Assembly: GCA_024280885.1 (NCBI GenBank)
Contig: JAJRPF010000049.1
Coordinates: forward strand, 1-64,000
Direction: 5' to 3'
DNA from: Planctomycetota bacterium
GTDB lineage: Bacteria; Planctomycetota; JAJSAM01; JAJVHW01
DNA: 64,000 bases
Both the position numbers and the translations under genes were made by a program. The notes below the pieces were generated by a model, which saw nothing but the letters and a program-made list of their open reading frames with translations, searched no databases and was not told the origin of the DNA. Shown piece after piece: positions 17,177 to 24,542 of the stretch (within the stretch, counting starts at the first letter, position 1; each line of letters starts with the position of its first letter).

Positions 17177-18142
17177 TTGACGAGTCCTCCCGATAGCGGC
17201 GCGGCGCGGCGCGTGCTGCGGGCGTGCGGAGTGGTGTTGGCGATGCTCGCACCCATCGGCGCCGTTCTCGTGGTGCTCATCGTCCAGTTCGCGCTCCCAA
17301 ATCGAGTGGAGGCCGGCGAATTCCTGATCTGGACCGATGACGCGAAGATCGCCTCGTGGGTGCTGCTGGGGGGCTGTCTGGTTGCGTTCACCATCGTCTG
17401 GGCAAGGCAGCGGAGACGTGTCATCTCGTATGTGTTCGTGGCGACTGGTGTCGTGACCCTCTTGCTCGCGTGCGGAGGTCTCGCCATGTCGAGCATCCCG
17501 AACCGGGACCCGCGGATCGCACGTCCAGTGCTCGCGATTCCTGGAGGCGCGAGCTATCGCGTCATTCACGGTGTCGGCTTCGCAACGAGAGTCGCGTACC
17601 TGACGCGCGCCCGTGCCGAGAACGATCTCTTCGTCACACTGGAATCGCTCGGGGGCCCAGTCGCGCTGGACTCTCCGAACGTTTACGCGCCGATACTCGT
17701 CCCTGCGCGCAGAACGCCATCCCAGCGGGACGGCTTCCCGGCGAGCGGGATCTATGTCGCGCCGACCGGACTGCTGATCGTTGCGGCTCGACTCCCGAGA
17801 CATCCTGCTGGCCCGCTGCGCGCATGCCTGGCATTCGATGCAGGCGGAGATGGCCTCCTGTCCCCGTGTGATACGCTCGCGCTCTCGCCGTTCGTGCTCT
17901 TCGGAGCTGACGATGTCGGCGATGACGCGGAGTTGGACGCCTGGCTCGACTCGCTGCCGGAGGCGTTCGTTACGCGTGACCAGCCGTACCCGATGCACGG
18001 GGAGGAATGCGGAGTTCCCACCGACGATGCGCTCGTCGCGGCGCTCTCTCATCCGAGTGAGTGGGTTCGAGACGCGGCGCGCCGGATCGCCGAAGTCGGC
18101 GGCGCCGCTCGTTACCCGCGCACCACGGCCCGGCTGCGTTAG
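17177..18142 (+). CDS. Hypothetical membrane protein, paralogue of the gene at 15555-16481
   Basis: 321 aa from TTG (MTSPPDSGAARRVLRACGVV); an in-frame GTG within VLRACG is an alternative. It has three hydrophobic segments in the first ~110 residues and then a soluble domain. It shares VLRACGVV, LSPFVLFGADDV, HPSEWVRDAARRIAE and YPRTTARLR with its paralogue, at low overall identity, so the duplication is old. No family is recognised. It lies between the toxin-antitoxin pair and the tandem repeat elements. Confidence 0.7.
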   Translation: MTSPPDSGAARRVLRACGVVLAMLAPIGAVLVVLIVQFALPNRVEAGEFLIWTDDAKIASWVLLGGCLVAFTIVWARQRRRVISYVFVATGVVTLLLACGGLAMSSIPNRDPRIARPVLAIPGGASYRVIHGVGFATRVAYLTRARAENDLFVTLESLGGPVALDSPNVYAPILVPARRTPSQRDGFPASGIYVAPTGLLIVAARLPRHPAGPLRACLAFDAGGDGLLSPCDTLALSPFVLFGADDVGDDAELDAWLDSLPEAFVTRDQPYPMHGEECGVPTDDALVAALSHPSEWVRDAARRIAEVGGAARYPRTTARLR

Positions 18143-18219
18143 CAGGCGTCGACGCCCGGACTCCGGCAGAGTCGCGAGGACGTTCCTGGGGGATCGAGAC
18201 GAGGGTGGACGCTTCACTT

Positions 18220-18418
18220 GGATGGTACCCGGCGAGGGGCGGTCGGACTGGCTCAGTCATGGCGACGCCCTCGGTCCGCCGCTCGACGGGGACCGCGGGG
18301 CAGCGCCGGAACTCCGAAGAACTCGCGAGAACGGCCCGCTGTCCCCGGTCGGCTGCGGAGCAACGACGTCTCTCGTCGAGGCCAGGTGGCCCGCAGACGC
18401 CCCCGGAGGGTACGATCC
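18220..18418 (+). repeat. Interspersed terminal-inverted-repeat element, copy B (199 bp)
   Basis: Begins GGATGGTACCC and ends GGGTACGATCC, 11-bp terminal inverted repeats with one mismatch. It is near-identical to copy C and clearly related to copy A at 10.1 kb. With flanking sequence (GAGGGTGGACGCTTCACT before, GAGCCCCGA-GCTCTCTCC after) it forms one unit of a 253-bp tandem direct repeat. Internal complementary blocks (CGGTCC/GGACCG; GGCCAGGTGGCC) suggest secondary structure. It encodes no convincing protein. Confidence 0.8.
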
Positions 18419-18472
18419 GAGCCCCGAAGCTCTCTCCCTCGTCGATCGAGAACGAGGGTGGACGCTTCACTC

Positions 18473-18666
18473 GGATGGTACCCGGCGAGGGGCGGTCGGA
18501 CTGGCTCAGTCATGGCGACGCCCTCGGTCCGCCGCTCGACGGGGACCGCGGGGGTGCGCCGGAACTCCGAAGAACTCGCGAGAACGGCCCGCTGTCCCCG
18601 GTCGGCTGCGGAGCAACGACGTCTCTCGTCGAGGCCAGGTGGCCCGCAGACGCCCGGGTACGATCC
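18473..18666 (+). repeat. Interspersed terminal-inverted-repeat element, copy C (194 bp)
   Basis: Second unit of the tandem pair, with the same termini as copy B. It differs by a few substitutions and a short deletion near the 3' end (CGCCCGGGTACG against CGCCCCCGGAGGGTACG). The tandem arrangement implies a recent local duplication. It ends about 55 bp before a sigma70-like promoter that reads into the next gene. Confidence 0.8.
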
Positions 18667-18720
18667 GAGCCCCGAGGCTCTCTCCCCCTCATCCCCTGGG
18701 CAACGAATCTGCGCACCCTC

Positions 18721-18748
18721 TTGACAGCGGCGCGGCGCGGCGTACGGT
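18721..18748 (+). promoter_or_regulatory. Sigma70-like promoter for the EVQSDW-motif gene
   Basis: TTGACA (18721-18726), a 16-bp GC-rich spacer and TACGGT (18743-18748). The -35 is consensus, the -10 is weak. Transcription starting near 18755 would give a leader of about 245 nt before the ATG at 19000. Confidence 0.5.
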
Positions 18749-18776
18749 CCTCGTTCTGCTCGATGGAGGTCTGCCT

Positions 18777-18987
18777 ATGCGCCCAGTGAGAAATACCCAA
18801 CTGCGTCTTTCCTGACGCCGATCGCCTGACGGCGCGCGACCTCGTCGCTGCGCCGCGCGATCAGTGTTTTCCGCTTCTGGCCGACGGCCAGCCCGCGTGC
18901 TCGATCCGTGGACACCCTCAATGTTGGGGGAGTCCTGTCCATGAATGGACCGCGTGGCCGTCACTGCTTTCGCCCGCTCTTCGGGCG
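18777..18987 (+). promoter_or_regulatory. Candidate structured leader with a 12-codon open frame
   Basis: Within the predicted leader, a short frame (18777-18815, MRPVRNTQLRLS) follows GGAGG at good spacing. Three stem-loops come next: CTGGCC/GGCCAG at 18877-18891; GGACA/TGTCC enclosing CCCTC/GGGGG at 18910-18940; and CGCCCG/CGGGCG at 18971-18987, just before the downstream ribosome-binding site. This layout resembles attenuation or other cis-regulation, but no known riboswitch class is recognised. The interval 18143-18999 otherwise holds only repeat copies B and C. Confidence 0.35.
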
Positions 18988-18999
18988 TGAGGTCCTCCC

Positions 19000-19992
19000 A
19001 TGCGTTGCTCCGAGTACGAAACCCTGTCTCGTCGGCTGCCCGCGCGCCGTCGTACGTTCCACTTCTTCCGGGATCGGCATGCGCTGATTCTCCTCGCGCT
19101 GCACGTGGGGGAGGGCCGTCGCGTGTCCGACGTCAAGGCGTCACCGCTGGCGGGGCTACTGCGTCGTCCGGTCGTGCGCGAGGTGCTGGCGAAGCTGTCG
19201 GGCGACACCGTGCGCGTTGACGATCTCCTCGCGGTCTGGCCGCGCGAGAGTCACACCTATGTCGTCTCGCTTGGCGTATGGGGGAGCGAGCGGAAAGGCT
19301 GGTGTCGCTGCTGCTATCAGACCACGCGCAAGGGCCTGAACCTGGTCGTGCGCCTGAACTTCAATCGCGAGCACGACCGCGACTTTGCGCGGCTCATGCG
19401 GGCGAAGGAGTGGCACGATCCGTCGCGCGGCGGCCATCCGGTCGACACGGATGGACGCAACACCCTGGCGTGGGTACGCGTGGACCTCGACCTCGAGAGC
19501 CGGACGGCGTTGATCGAAGAAGTGCAATCCGATTGGGTTCGCGATGCACGGGCCGTTCACGACGCGGTGGTGAATGGGCGGACGGCCTGGGCATGGCGCT
19601 GGTCTGGGTGTCAGGGCGCCGTTGACGAGCGTCGTGTGCGCGACTATCAGCGCTACGTCCTCGGTCCGCACTTGAAGACGTGGGCGGAGTCAGCTCTGAC
19701 CGCTGCGATCGTGTTGCTCGTGAAAGACCTCGGCATCCGGAGCGTGTACTACCACACGTTCGGCACCGGCATGGAACTGAAGGAAATCGACCGCCGCCAT
19801 GCTCCGCCGCGCTCGCTCTACACCGACCTGCCGCGACGCTTCGCATTCCGGGAGACGGATCAGGCGCCGCCGTTCCTGTGGGAGAACGCGGACGGTCACA
19901 CGCGCTACGTCCTCAGTCGCAGCAATGCTCGCTTTCACGTTCACGAGTGGGGCGAGGACGCGGTCCGCGAGGTCGCGGGACTTCTGGAGTGA
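19000..19992 (+). CDS. EVQSDW-motif protein related to phage large-polyvalent-protein domains, function unknown
   Basis: 330 aa from ATG with GAGG upstream. The region ALIEEVQSDWVRDARAV followed by LKTWAESALTAAIVLLVKDLGI and YYHTFGTG resembles a domain I recall from very large prophage proteins, with E-E-I-Q-S-D-W-H-Q followed by K-T-W-x-E-L-A-L-K and a closing x-T-T-G. Here it stands alone in a chromosomal gene. The function is not known to me. Residues about 100-107 contain WCRCCYQT, a possible metal site. Preceded by a promoter and long leader, followed 48 bp later by the phosphotransferase gene. Confidence 0.7.
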   Translation: MRCSEYETLSRRLPARRRTFHFFRDRHALILLALHVGEGRRVSDVKASPLAGLLRRPVVREVLAKLSGDTVRVDDLLAVWPRESHTYVVSLGVWGSERKGWCRCCYQTTRKGLNLVVRLNFNREHDRDFARLMRAKEWHDPSRGGHPVDTDGRNTLAWVRVDLDLESRTALIEEVQSDWVRDARAVHDAVVNGRTAWAWRWSGCQGAVDERRVRDYQRYVLGPHLKTWAESALTAAIVLLVKDLGIRSVYYHTFGTGMELKEIDRRHAPPRSLYTDLPRRFAFRETDQAPPFLWENADGHTRYVLSRSNARFHVHEWGEDAVREVAGLLE

Positions 19993-20040
19993 TGGGCGTT
20001 GCTGCCAGACGTTCGCCGCGTGCGGTGTAGACTCCGGTCG

Positions 20041-21024
20041 ATGCGATCTCCGGATGCCGCCGTTGTGAAGGCGCGCTGCTTGGCGGCGTTGCCGGGGCTG
20101 CTTCGTGCGCATGGTCTGGACTCAGCGGCTGAGATCGTCCAGGACGATGAGGGCTGGGTGAACCCTTGCTTCTTCATCGGCGAAGACATTGTGATTCGCT
20201 TCAACGCTCGGGATCCGGACCTGCCGAAATTCCGGCGCGAGGTCGTCTCGTTCGCACTGGCGCGCGGCGCCGCGCTTCCCGTTCCGGACGTGATCGCCCA
20301 CGATACGACGCGGCGCCATGCGCCGTACGAGGCTCTGATCGTGCGACGCCTCCCCGGTTCATCGCTCGAGCGCGCGTGGCCGGACCTGGATCCCGGAATG
20401 CAAGAGCGCGCCGCGCGCGACGTCGGGGAGTTGATGGCTCGACTCCATGGTCTCCACCCAGAGGGTTTCGGCGAGTTGGCCATCGAATCGGCGGCGCGTC
20501 CGAAGTCGTGGCTGGTCCACTGCCGCAGCGTGATGGACGAGCGTCTCGCTGATGCGCTCCGCGAGGGCGTGCTCGACGAGAACGACGCGCGGCGGGCGCG
20601 CAGGATCCTCGTCGATCGCGAGGCCGAGTTACGAGGCGTCGAGCGTGCGTCGCTGGTTCATGGCGACTTGCACTTCGGGAACATTCTGCAGGTCGAAGGC
20701 CGGGTCACCGGCGTCGTGGACTTCGAGTGGAGCTCGGCCGGCGACCCGGACATGGATCTGGTCACGACCGGAGTCGTGGGAGAGATCTGTCCCGGGAGCC
20801 TTGCCCCGCTGCTGGCGGCGTATCGCGTGCTGCGCCCCGCCAACTCTGATATCGAGCGGCGCCTGGATGTCTACCGCATGCTCCACAACGTGTTGATGTG
20901 TGTCGTCGCGACGACGTACTTCCCGGACGAAGCCGCTGCGTATCTGGTGGCCACGCGGGCGCAACTCGCGCGAGCGAGTGGCGCGGACGCTGACGCTGAC
21001 GCGAAGATCGACGCGCGCGTCTGA
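20041..21024 (+). CDS. Aminoglycoside-phosphotransferase-fold kinase (APH family)
   Basis: 327 aa from the ATG encoding MRSPDAAVV. It shows the APH/choline-kinase pattern: IVIRFNARD (ATP-binding region), IVRRLPGSSLE, catalytic loop LVHGDLHFGNIL and metal-binding GVVDFEWSSAGDP. Catalytic Asp and Asn are present, so it should be active. The family phosphorylates hydroxyl groups of antibiotics, sugars or other small metabolites. Nothing here points to aminoglycosides in particular. The C-terminus has an ADADADAK repeat. It may be co-transcribed with the EVQSDW gene. Confidence 0.87.
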   Translation: MRSPDAAVVKARCLAALPGLLRAHGLDSAAEIVQDDEGWVNPCFFIGEDIVIRFNARDPDLPKFRREVVSFALARGAALPVPDVIAHDTTRRHAPYEALIVRRLPGSSLERAWPDLDPGMQERAARDVGELMARLHGLHPEGFGELAIESAARPKSWLVHCRSVMDERLADALREGVLDENDARRARRILVDREAELRGVERASLVHGDLHFGNILQVEGRVTGVVDFEWSSAGDPDMDLVTTGVVGEICPGSLAPLLAAYRVLRPANSDIERRLDVYRMLHNVLMCVVATTYFPDEAAAYLVATRAQLARASGADADADAKIDARV

Positions 21025-21052
21025 ACGACCGACGGGCTTCGACCGCGCGCCG

Positions 21053-21481
21053 TCAATCGGATGACTTGTCGCGGACAGGGACGTCGAGCTCTTTCATGAG
21101 CGCCTTGATGCGGGCTCGTTCGTCGTCACTGCCGAACACCACGACAGCGTTCGTGTCGGGGGCGGCGATGGTGCGCGGGCTGTCCGCGAGGCGATGCCCA
21201 TTCGCCGCGGCGAGCAACTCCACGAGCACGGGGACGAGTTCCTCGGCCGACGCATAACCGAGCGGGATCACTTCCAGGCTCTTCATCCTCGCGGGCGGCG
21301 TCTGGTGAGAGGGATCGCGGGCGCCTCCTTCGATCGTGGTGGTCTCGAGAGCGGCTGGGAATGCGGTCAATGATTCGTTCGCGGCGGGTGGGCCTTCTTC
21401 CAGCGCGTCAGAATTCGATGCACACGCGGGCAGGAGGACCAGTGATCCGAGGAGTGAGAGTGCGGGGATGTGACGGCGCAT
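21053..21481 (-). CDS. Lipoprotein with a secretin-N (NolW)-like domain
   Basis: 142 aa from an ATG preceded by a strong GGAGGT. The signal peptide ends in a lipobox (LVLLPAC, about residues 14-20). The C-terminal ~75 residues (EVIPLGYASAEELVPVLVELL, then TIAAPDTNAVVVFGS and RIKALMKELDVP) match the secretin N-domain fold (PF03958-like). Those are ring-building domains of type II/III secretion and pilus secretins. Here the domain is alone on a small lipoprotein, not part of a secretin, so a docking or pilotin-like role is only a guess. No secretion genes are adjacent. Confidence 0.72.
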   Translation of the reverse strand: MRRHIPALSLLGSLVLLPACASNSDALEEGPPAANESLTAFPAALETTTIEGGARDPSHQTPPARMKSLEVIPLGYASAEELVPVLVELLAAANGHRLADSPRTIAAPDTNAVVVFGSDDERARIKALMKELDVPVRDKSSD

Positions 21482-21608
21482 GGGGCTACCTCCGGGCGAA
21501 TTGTCTTCGCGGTGTTCTCTCGATCCGCTTCCTCTTGGACGTAGGGGACACTCCGACGTTGCGCGTGTTTCCTGCACCTTCTCTGACAGCATCGCCGCGG
21601 CGCGACCT

Positions 21609-22664
21609 TCAGCGAGCGTCGTACGTGAAGGCACGCTCGATCGCGTCGACGACCACTTCCGGATGCGAATAGGGTAGTTGATGACCGCCGTCGGGGATGG
21701 CGATGAGCTCGGATGTGGGCGCGGCGTCGGCAAGGGGATACGAGTGGATATGGGGGCCCGCGACGAGATCGCCGTCGCCGACGACGACCACCACGGGGAC
21801 GGCGAGCTCGCCGTAACGCAATGACAGTTCCCGGGTACACGGCCGCAACGCGCGCACGTCGGCTGCGTTGGCCCTGAATGCATCCGGTCGGAGCGAGAGA
21901 GCCAGGGGGGAGTGGGCGAATGACGCAGGGACCGGCTGGGGCGCGAAGGCCTTCGCGATGGCGCTGTCCGAGAGCAGGGCGCCTGCGGGTGCGGCGATCA
22001 ACTCGACGAAGAGGAAACCCGCGATGGGTACGTCCGGCAGCGTGTACTCGGTTTCGAGGGGGCCCGGCCAGGGGTGCGTCGCTCCGTTGATCGTCACACA
22101 CGCGCGGACTTCGTCGGGATGCTCCAGTGCCATCGAGAGCACGAGGGGGCCGCTCCACGAGAACCCGACGAGCACCGTATGCTCGACGTCGAGAGCGCGC
22201 AGGAACGCGCGCACGATGCGCCCCTGCGCGACCGGGGAGGCGACGTCATCGATGGTCTGTGCCCCGCCGTCGCCGCGTTCGGAGTAGCCGTGGCCCGGGC
22301 GATCGAGCGCGATCACGCGATGGGTCAGCGCCAGTTGCGGCAGGACGGTCGCGCGCCAGTCGTCGAGGCTTCCGTACGCGCCATGCAGCAGCACGATCGG
22401 CGGGCCGGAGCCCTCGTCCACGTAGTGCAAGCGGCGACCGTCCACTTCGATGAAACGTCCGGTGGGCGGGTAGGCCGCCTCGGCGCGGGCGGCGACGCCC
22501 CGCGTCGCAGCCGCGAGCCCCAGCGCGATGGCGAGCACGCCGACCGCCACAGCGAGCAGCTTCTGCCTGCGCGTGCGCCTTCGTGCAGGGGCCCCTGCAC
22601 GAGCCCATTCAGAAGAGCCTGCGGTGGGCGGGGCATTGGCGGTTGTGGCTGCGTCGCGTTCCAT
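21609..22664 (-). CDS. Membrane-anchored alpha/beta hydrolase
   Basis: 351 aa. One N-terminal transmembrane helix lies at residues about 36-56. The alpha/beta hydrolase core follows: IVLLHGAYGSLDDW (oxyanion HG), DRPGHGYSER, nucleophile elbow VGFSWSG (Ser in G-x-S-x-G), acidic VVGDGDLV and catalytic His in PDGGHQLPYSHPE. All triad residues are present. Substrate specificity (esterase, peroxidase, epoxide hydrolase and others) is not determinable. It diverges from the NUDIX gene over a 93-bp gap. Confidence 0.9.
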   Translation of the reverse strand: MERDAATTANAPPTAGSSEWARAGAPARRRTRRQKLLAVAVGVLAIALGLAAATRGVAARAEAAYPPTGRFIEVDGRRLHYVDEGSGPPIVLLHGAYGSLDDWRATVLPQLALTHRVIALDRPGHGYSERGDGGAQTIDDVASPVAQGRIVRAFLRALDVEHTVLVGFSWSGPLVLSMALEHPDEVRACVTINGATHPWPGPLETEYTLPDVPIAGFLFVELIAAPAGALLSDSAIAKAFAPQPVPASFAHSPLALSLRPDAFRANAADVRALRPCTRELSLRYGELAVPVVVVVGDGDLVAGPHIHSYPLADAAPTSELIAIPDGGHQLPYSHPEVVVDAIERAFTYDAR

Positions 22665-22757
22665 CGGTCGAGACGGTACGCGATACCGGGGTGTGAATCA
22701 GCCCCGCCCGCCGTCGGGATCTGCTCTCGGAGGCGGCTCGCGGGTACAAACGGCGGC

Positions 22758-23513
22758 ATGGACGTCACCGGCCTGGAGATCGTCGAGGATCGCACCGAGG
22801 GCAGCCTCGCGGACGAGGGCTTCCTGCGTATCCGTCGGTATCGCCTGCGCCATGTCCACGCCGACGGGTCGCGCGGCGCGCCGTACCCCTGCGACGTCAT
22901 GTCGCGCAAGGACGTGGACGCCGTCGCCGTCGTGCTCTACGAGCGCACGGGGCGGCGCGTGCAGGTGGTGCTGAAGGAGGGTGTCCGGCCGCCCGTCTTT
23001 CTGCGTCGCATGAAGACGCTCGTGCGTCCCGACGACCGAGAACGCCTGATGGTCACCGAGATCGCGGCGGGGGTGCTCGAAGAGGGCGATCGGGGCGACG
23101 GAGCCATCGAGCGTCGCGCCGCAGCCGAGGCCGAGGAGGAGTGCGGGACGACGATCGACCCGGCCGGTGTGCGCGAACTGGGTGGGCCGTCGTTCCCGTC
23201 GCCCGGTGTCACCGACGAGAAGGTGTTCTTCGCTTCGGCGGCCGTGCGGATCGCCGAGGCGACGGAGATCCTCGGCGACGGCTCGGGCATGGAAGAGGGC
23301 ACGCGGCGGGTCGTGCTGGACCTGCGTGCGGCGATTGCCGGTTGCCGCAGCGGCGAGATCCCCGACATGAAGACCGAGTTGGCGCTGCTCCGTCTCTGTG
23401 ACCAACTCGGCTACCTGCCGCAACTCGACGCGTTCGTGGACGAGTTGCCCGACGCTCTGCGTGCGCGCTTCGCGCCGCCTGGGATTGCCTGCGAGTCGGA
23501 GAGCGACGCGTGA
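22758..23513 (+). CDS. NUDIX hydrolase
   Basis: 251 aa. The NUDIX region reads AAGVLEEGDRG, then ERRAAAEAEEECG, keeping the Gly, Glu and E-x-x-E-E-x-G metal-binding residues. The usual RE pair is altered to an R-A-A-A-E spacing. An N-terminal domain precedes it, as in ADP-sugar pyrophosphatases. The family hydrolyses nucleoside diphosphates linked to another moiety. It overlaps the Gfo/Idh/MocA gene by 4 nt (GTGA), so the two are co-translated. The substrate is unassigned. Confidence 0.85.
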   Translation: MDVTGLEIVEDRTEGSLADEGFLRIRRYRLRHVHADGSRGAPYPCDVMSRKDVDAVAVVLYERTGRRVQVVLKEGVRPPVFLRRMKTLVRPDDRERLMVTEIAAGVLEEGDRGDGAIERRAAAEAEEECGTTIDPAGVRELGGPSFPSPGVTDEKVFFASAAVRIAEATEILGDGSGMEEGTRRVVLDLRAAIAGCRSGEIPDMKTELALLRLCDQLGYLPQLDAFVDELPDALRARFAPPGIACESESDA

Positions 23514-24484
23514 GCGCCCCGCGCATCGCGGTGGCGGGCGTCGTGCAGCGTCGGCAGGGGATCGGCCAGTATCTGGCGCGTTTCGTGCACGAGCACGGTG
23601 GCGAGGTAGTGGCGTTTCTCGGATCGCGTCCCGAGTCGCTTGCCGAGGGGCGATCCGTGCTTCAGGGGCACGAGGTCGACGCGCGCGGCTTCTGCGATCT
23701 ACGGGAATTGCAATCCGAGACTCCCGTGGACGCGCTCATCGTCGCGTCGCCCGTCCCGACGCACGCTCCCTACCTGGAGCAAGCGCTCGAACTCGGTCTG
23801 CACGTGCTCTGCGAGAAGCCTCTTCTGGGGGATACGGGTGATACGGACGCCGCGGCGACCGCGACGGAGCGCATGGTCACGCGCTTCGCCGAGCGCGAAC
23901 TCCTCCTCTGGGAGAACACGCAGTGGCCGTTCACGCTCCCGGCGTATCACGAACTGCATCCCGCCGTCGCGGACGCGCCGTTGCGGCAGTTCTCGATGCG
24001 CCTCTCCCCGCGAGCGGGCGGTGCCGCGCATATGCTGCGGGAGAGCATGAGTCACCCGCTCAGCCTCCTCCAGGCGATCGCGCCGCCGACCGGCGAGGGC
24101 TTCGGCGGGCTCGGGTTCTCGACCGCCGATCCGAGCGCCGAACGGCTGGAGATCTCGTTCCGTTACCCCGGCGGCGAGCGCGGAGTGGCCGTGCGTGTGG
24201 AGTTGGCCGCGTGTCCCGAGCAACCTCGACCCGCCGCTTACACTCTGAATGGCGCGCTCGCGGAGCGGCGCGTCTGCCTGGAAGACTACGCGCTCTCGTT
24301 CGGGCACGCCGGGCGCAGCGTTCCGCTGCCCGACCCGACCTCGGCCCTCGTGCGAGCCTTCGTCGAGGCTCTGCGGGGAGCCCCGAGCCCCGATCTCCCA
24401 CTCTTCGGCCCCGCACTTTCTTGGCGCGCGAGGGCGCTGGCGGAGATCGTGGCCGGGTTCGCTCGCGTCAGCGGCCGAATCTGA
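23510..24484 (+). CDS. Gfo/Idh/MocA family oxidoreductase
   Basis: 324 aa from GTG, overlapping the NUDIX stop. N-terminal RIAVAGVVQRRQGIGQYLARF is a Rossmann dinucleotide-binding motif. VDALIVASPVPTHAPYLEQAL and LHVLCEKPLL are the conserved family signature (E-K-P). The C-terminal domain is the usual open beta-sheet. The family oxidises or reduces sugars, inositols or related ketones with NAD(P). It is followed 58 bp later by a radical SAM gene with its own ribosome-binding site. The three-gene set may build or remodel a sugar-like metabolite. Confidence 0.88.
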   Translation: MSAPRIAVAGVVQRRQGIGQYLARFVHEHGGEVVAFLGSRPESLAEGRSVLQGHEVDARGFCDLRELQSETPVDALIVASPVPTHAPYLEQALELGLHVLCEKPLLGDTGDTDAAATATERMVTRFAERELLLWENTQWPFTLPAYHELHPAVADAPLRQFSMRLSPRAGGAAHMLRESMSHPLSLLQAIAPPTGEGFGGLGFSTADPSAERLEISFRYPGGERGVAVRVELAACPEQPRPAAYTLNGALAERRVCLEDYALSFGHAGRSVPLPDPTSALVRAFVEALRGAPSPDLPLFGPALSWRARALAEIVAGFARVSGRI

Positions 24485-24542
24485 GGAAGATAGGGGCCCG
24501 AAACGCCCCGCCCGGGAGACCCCCGGAAGAGAGGAACCACGC

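Noticed and set aside
18220-18724. Long open frames through the tandem repeats
   Set aside because: They exist only because both repeat units lack stops in GC-rich sequence; translations are Arg/Ser/Gly-rich, duplicated and without start signals.
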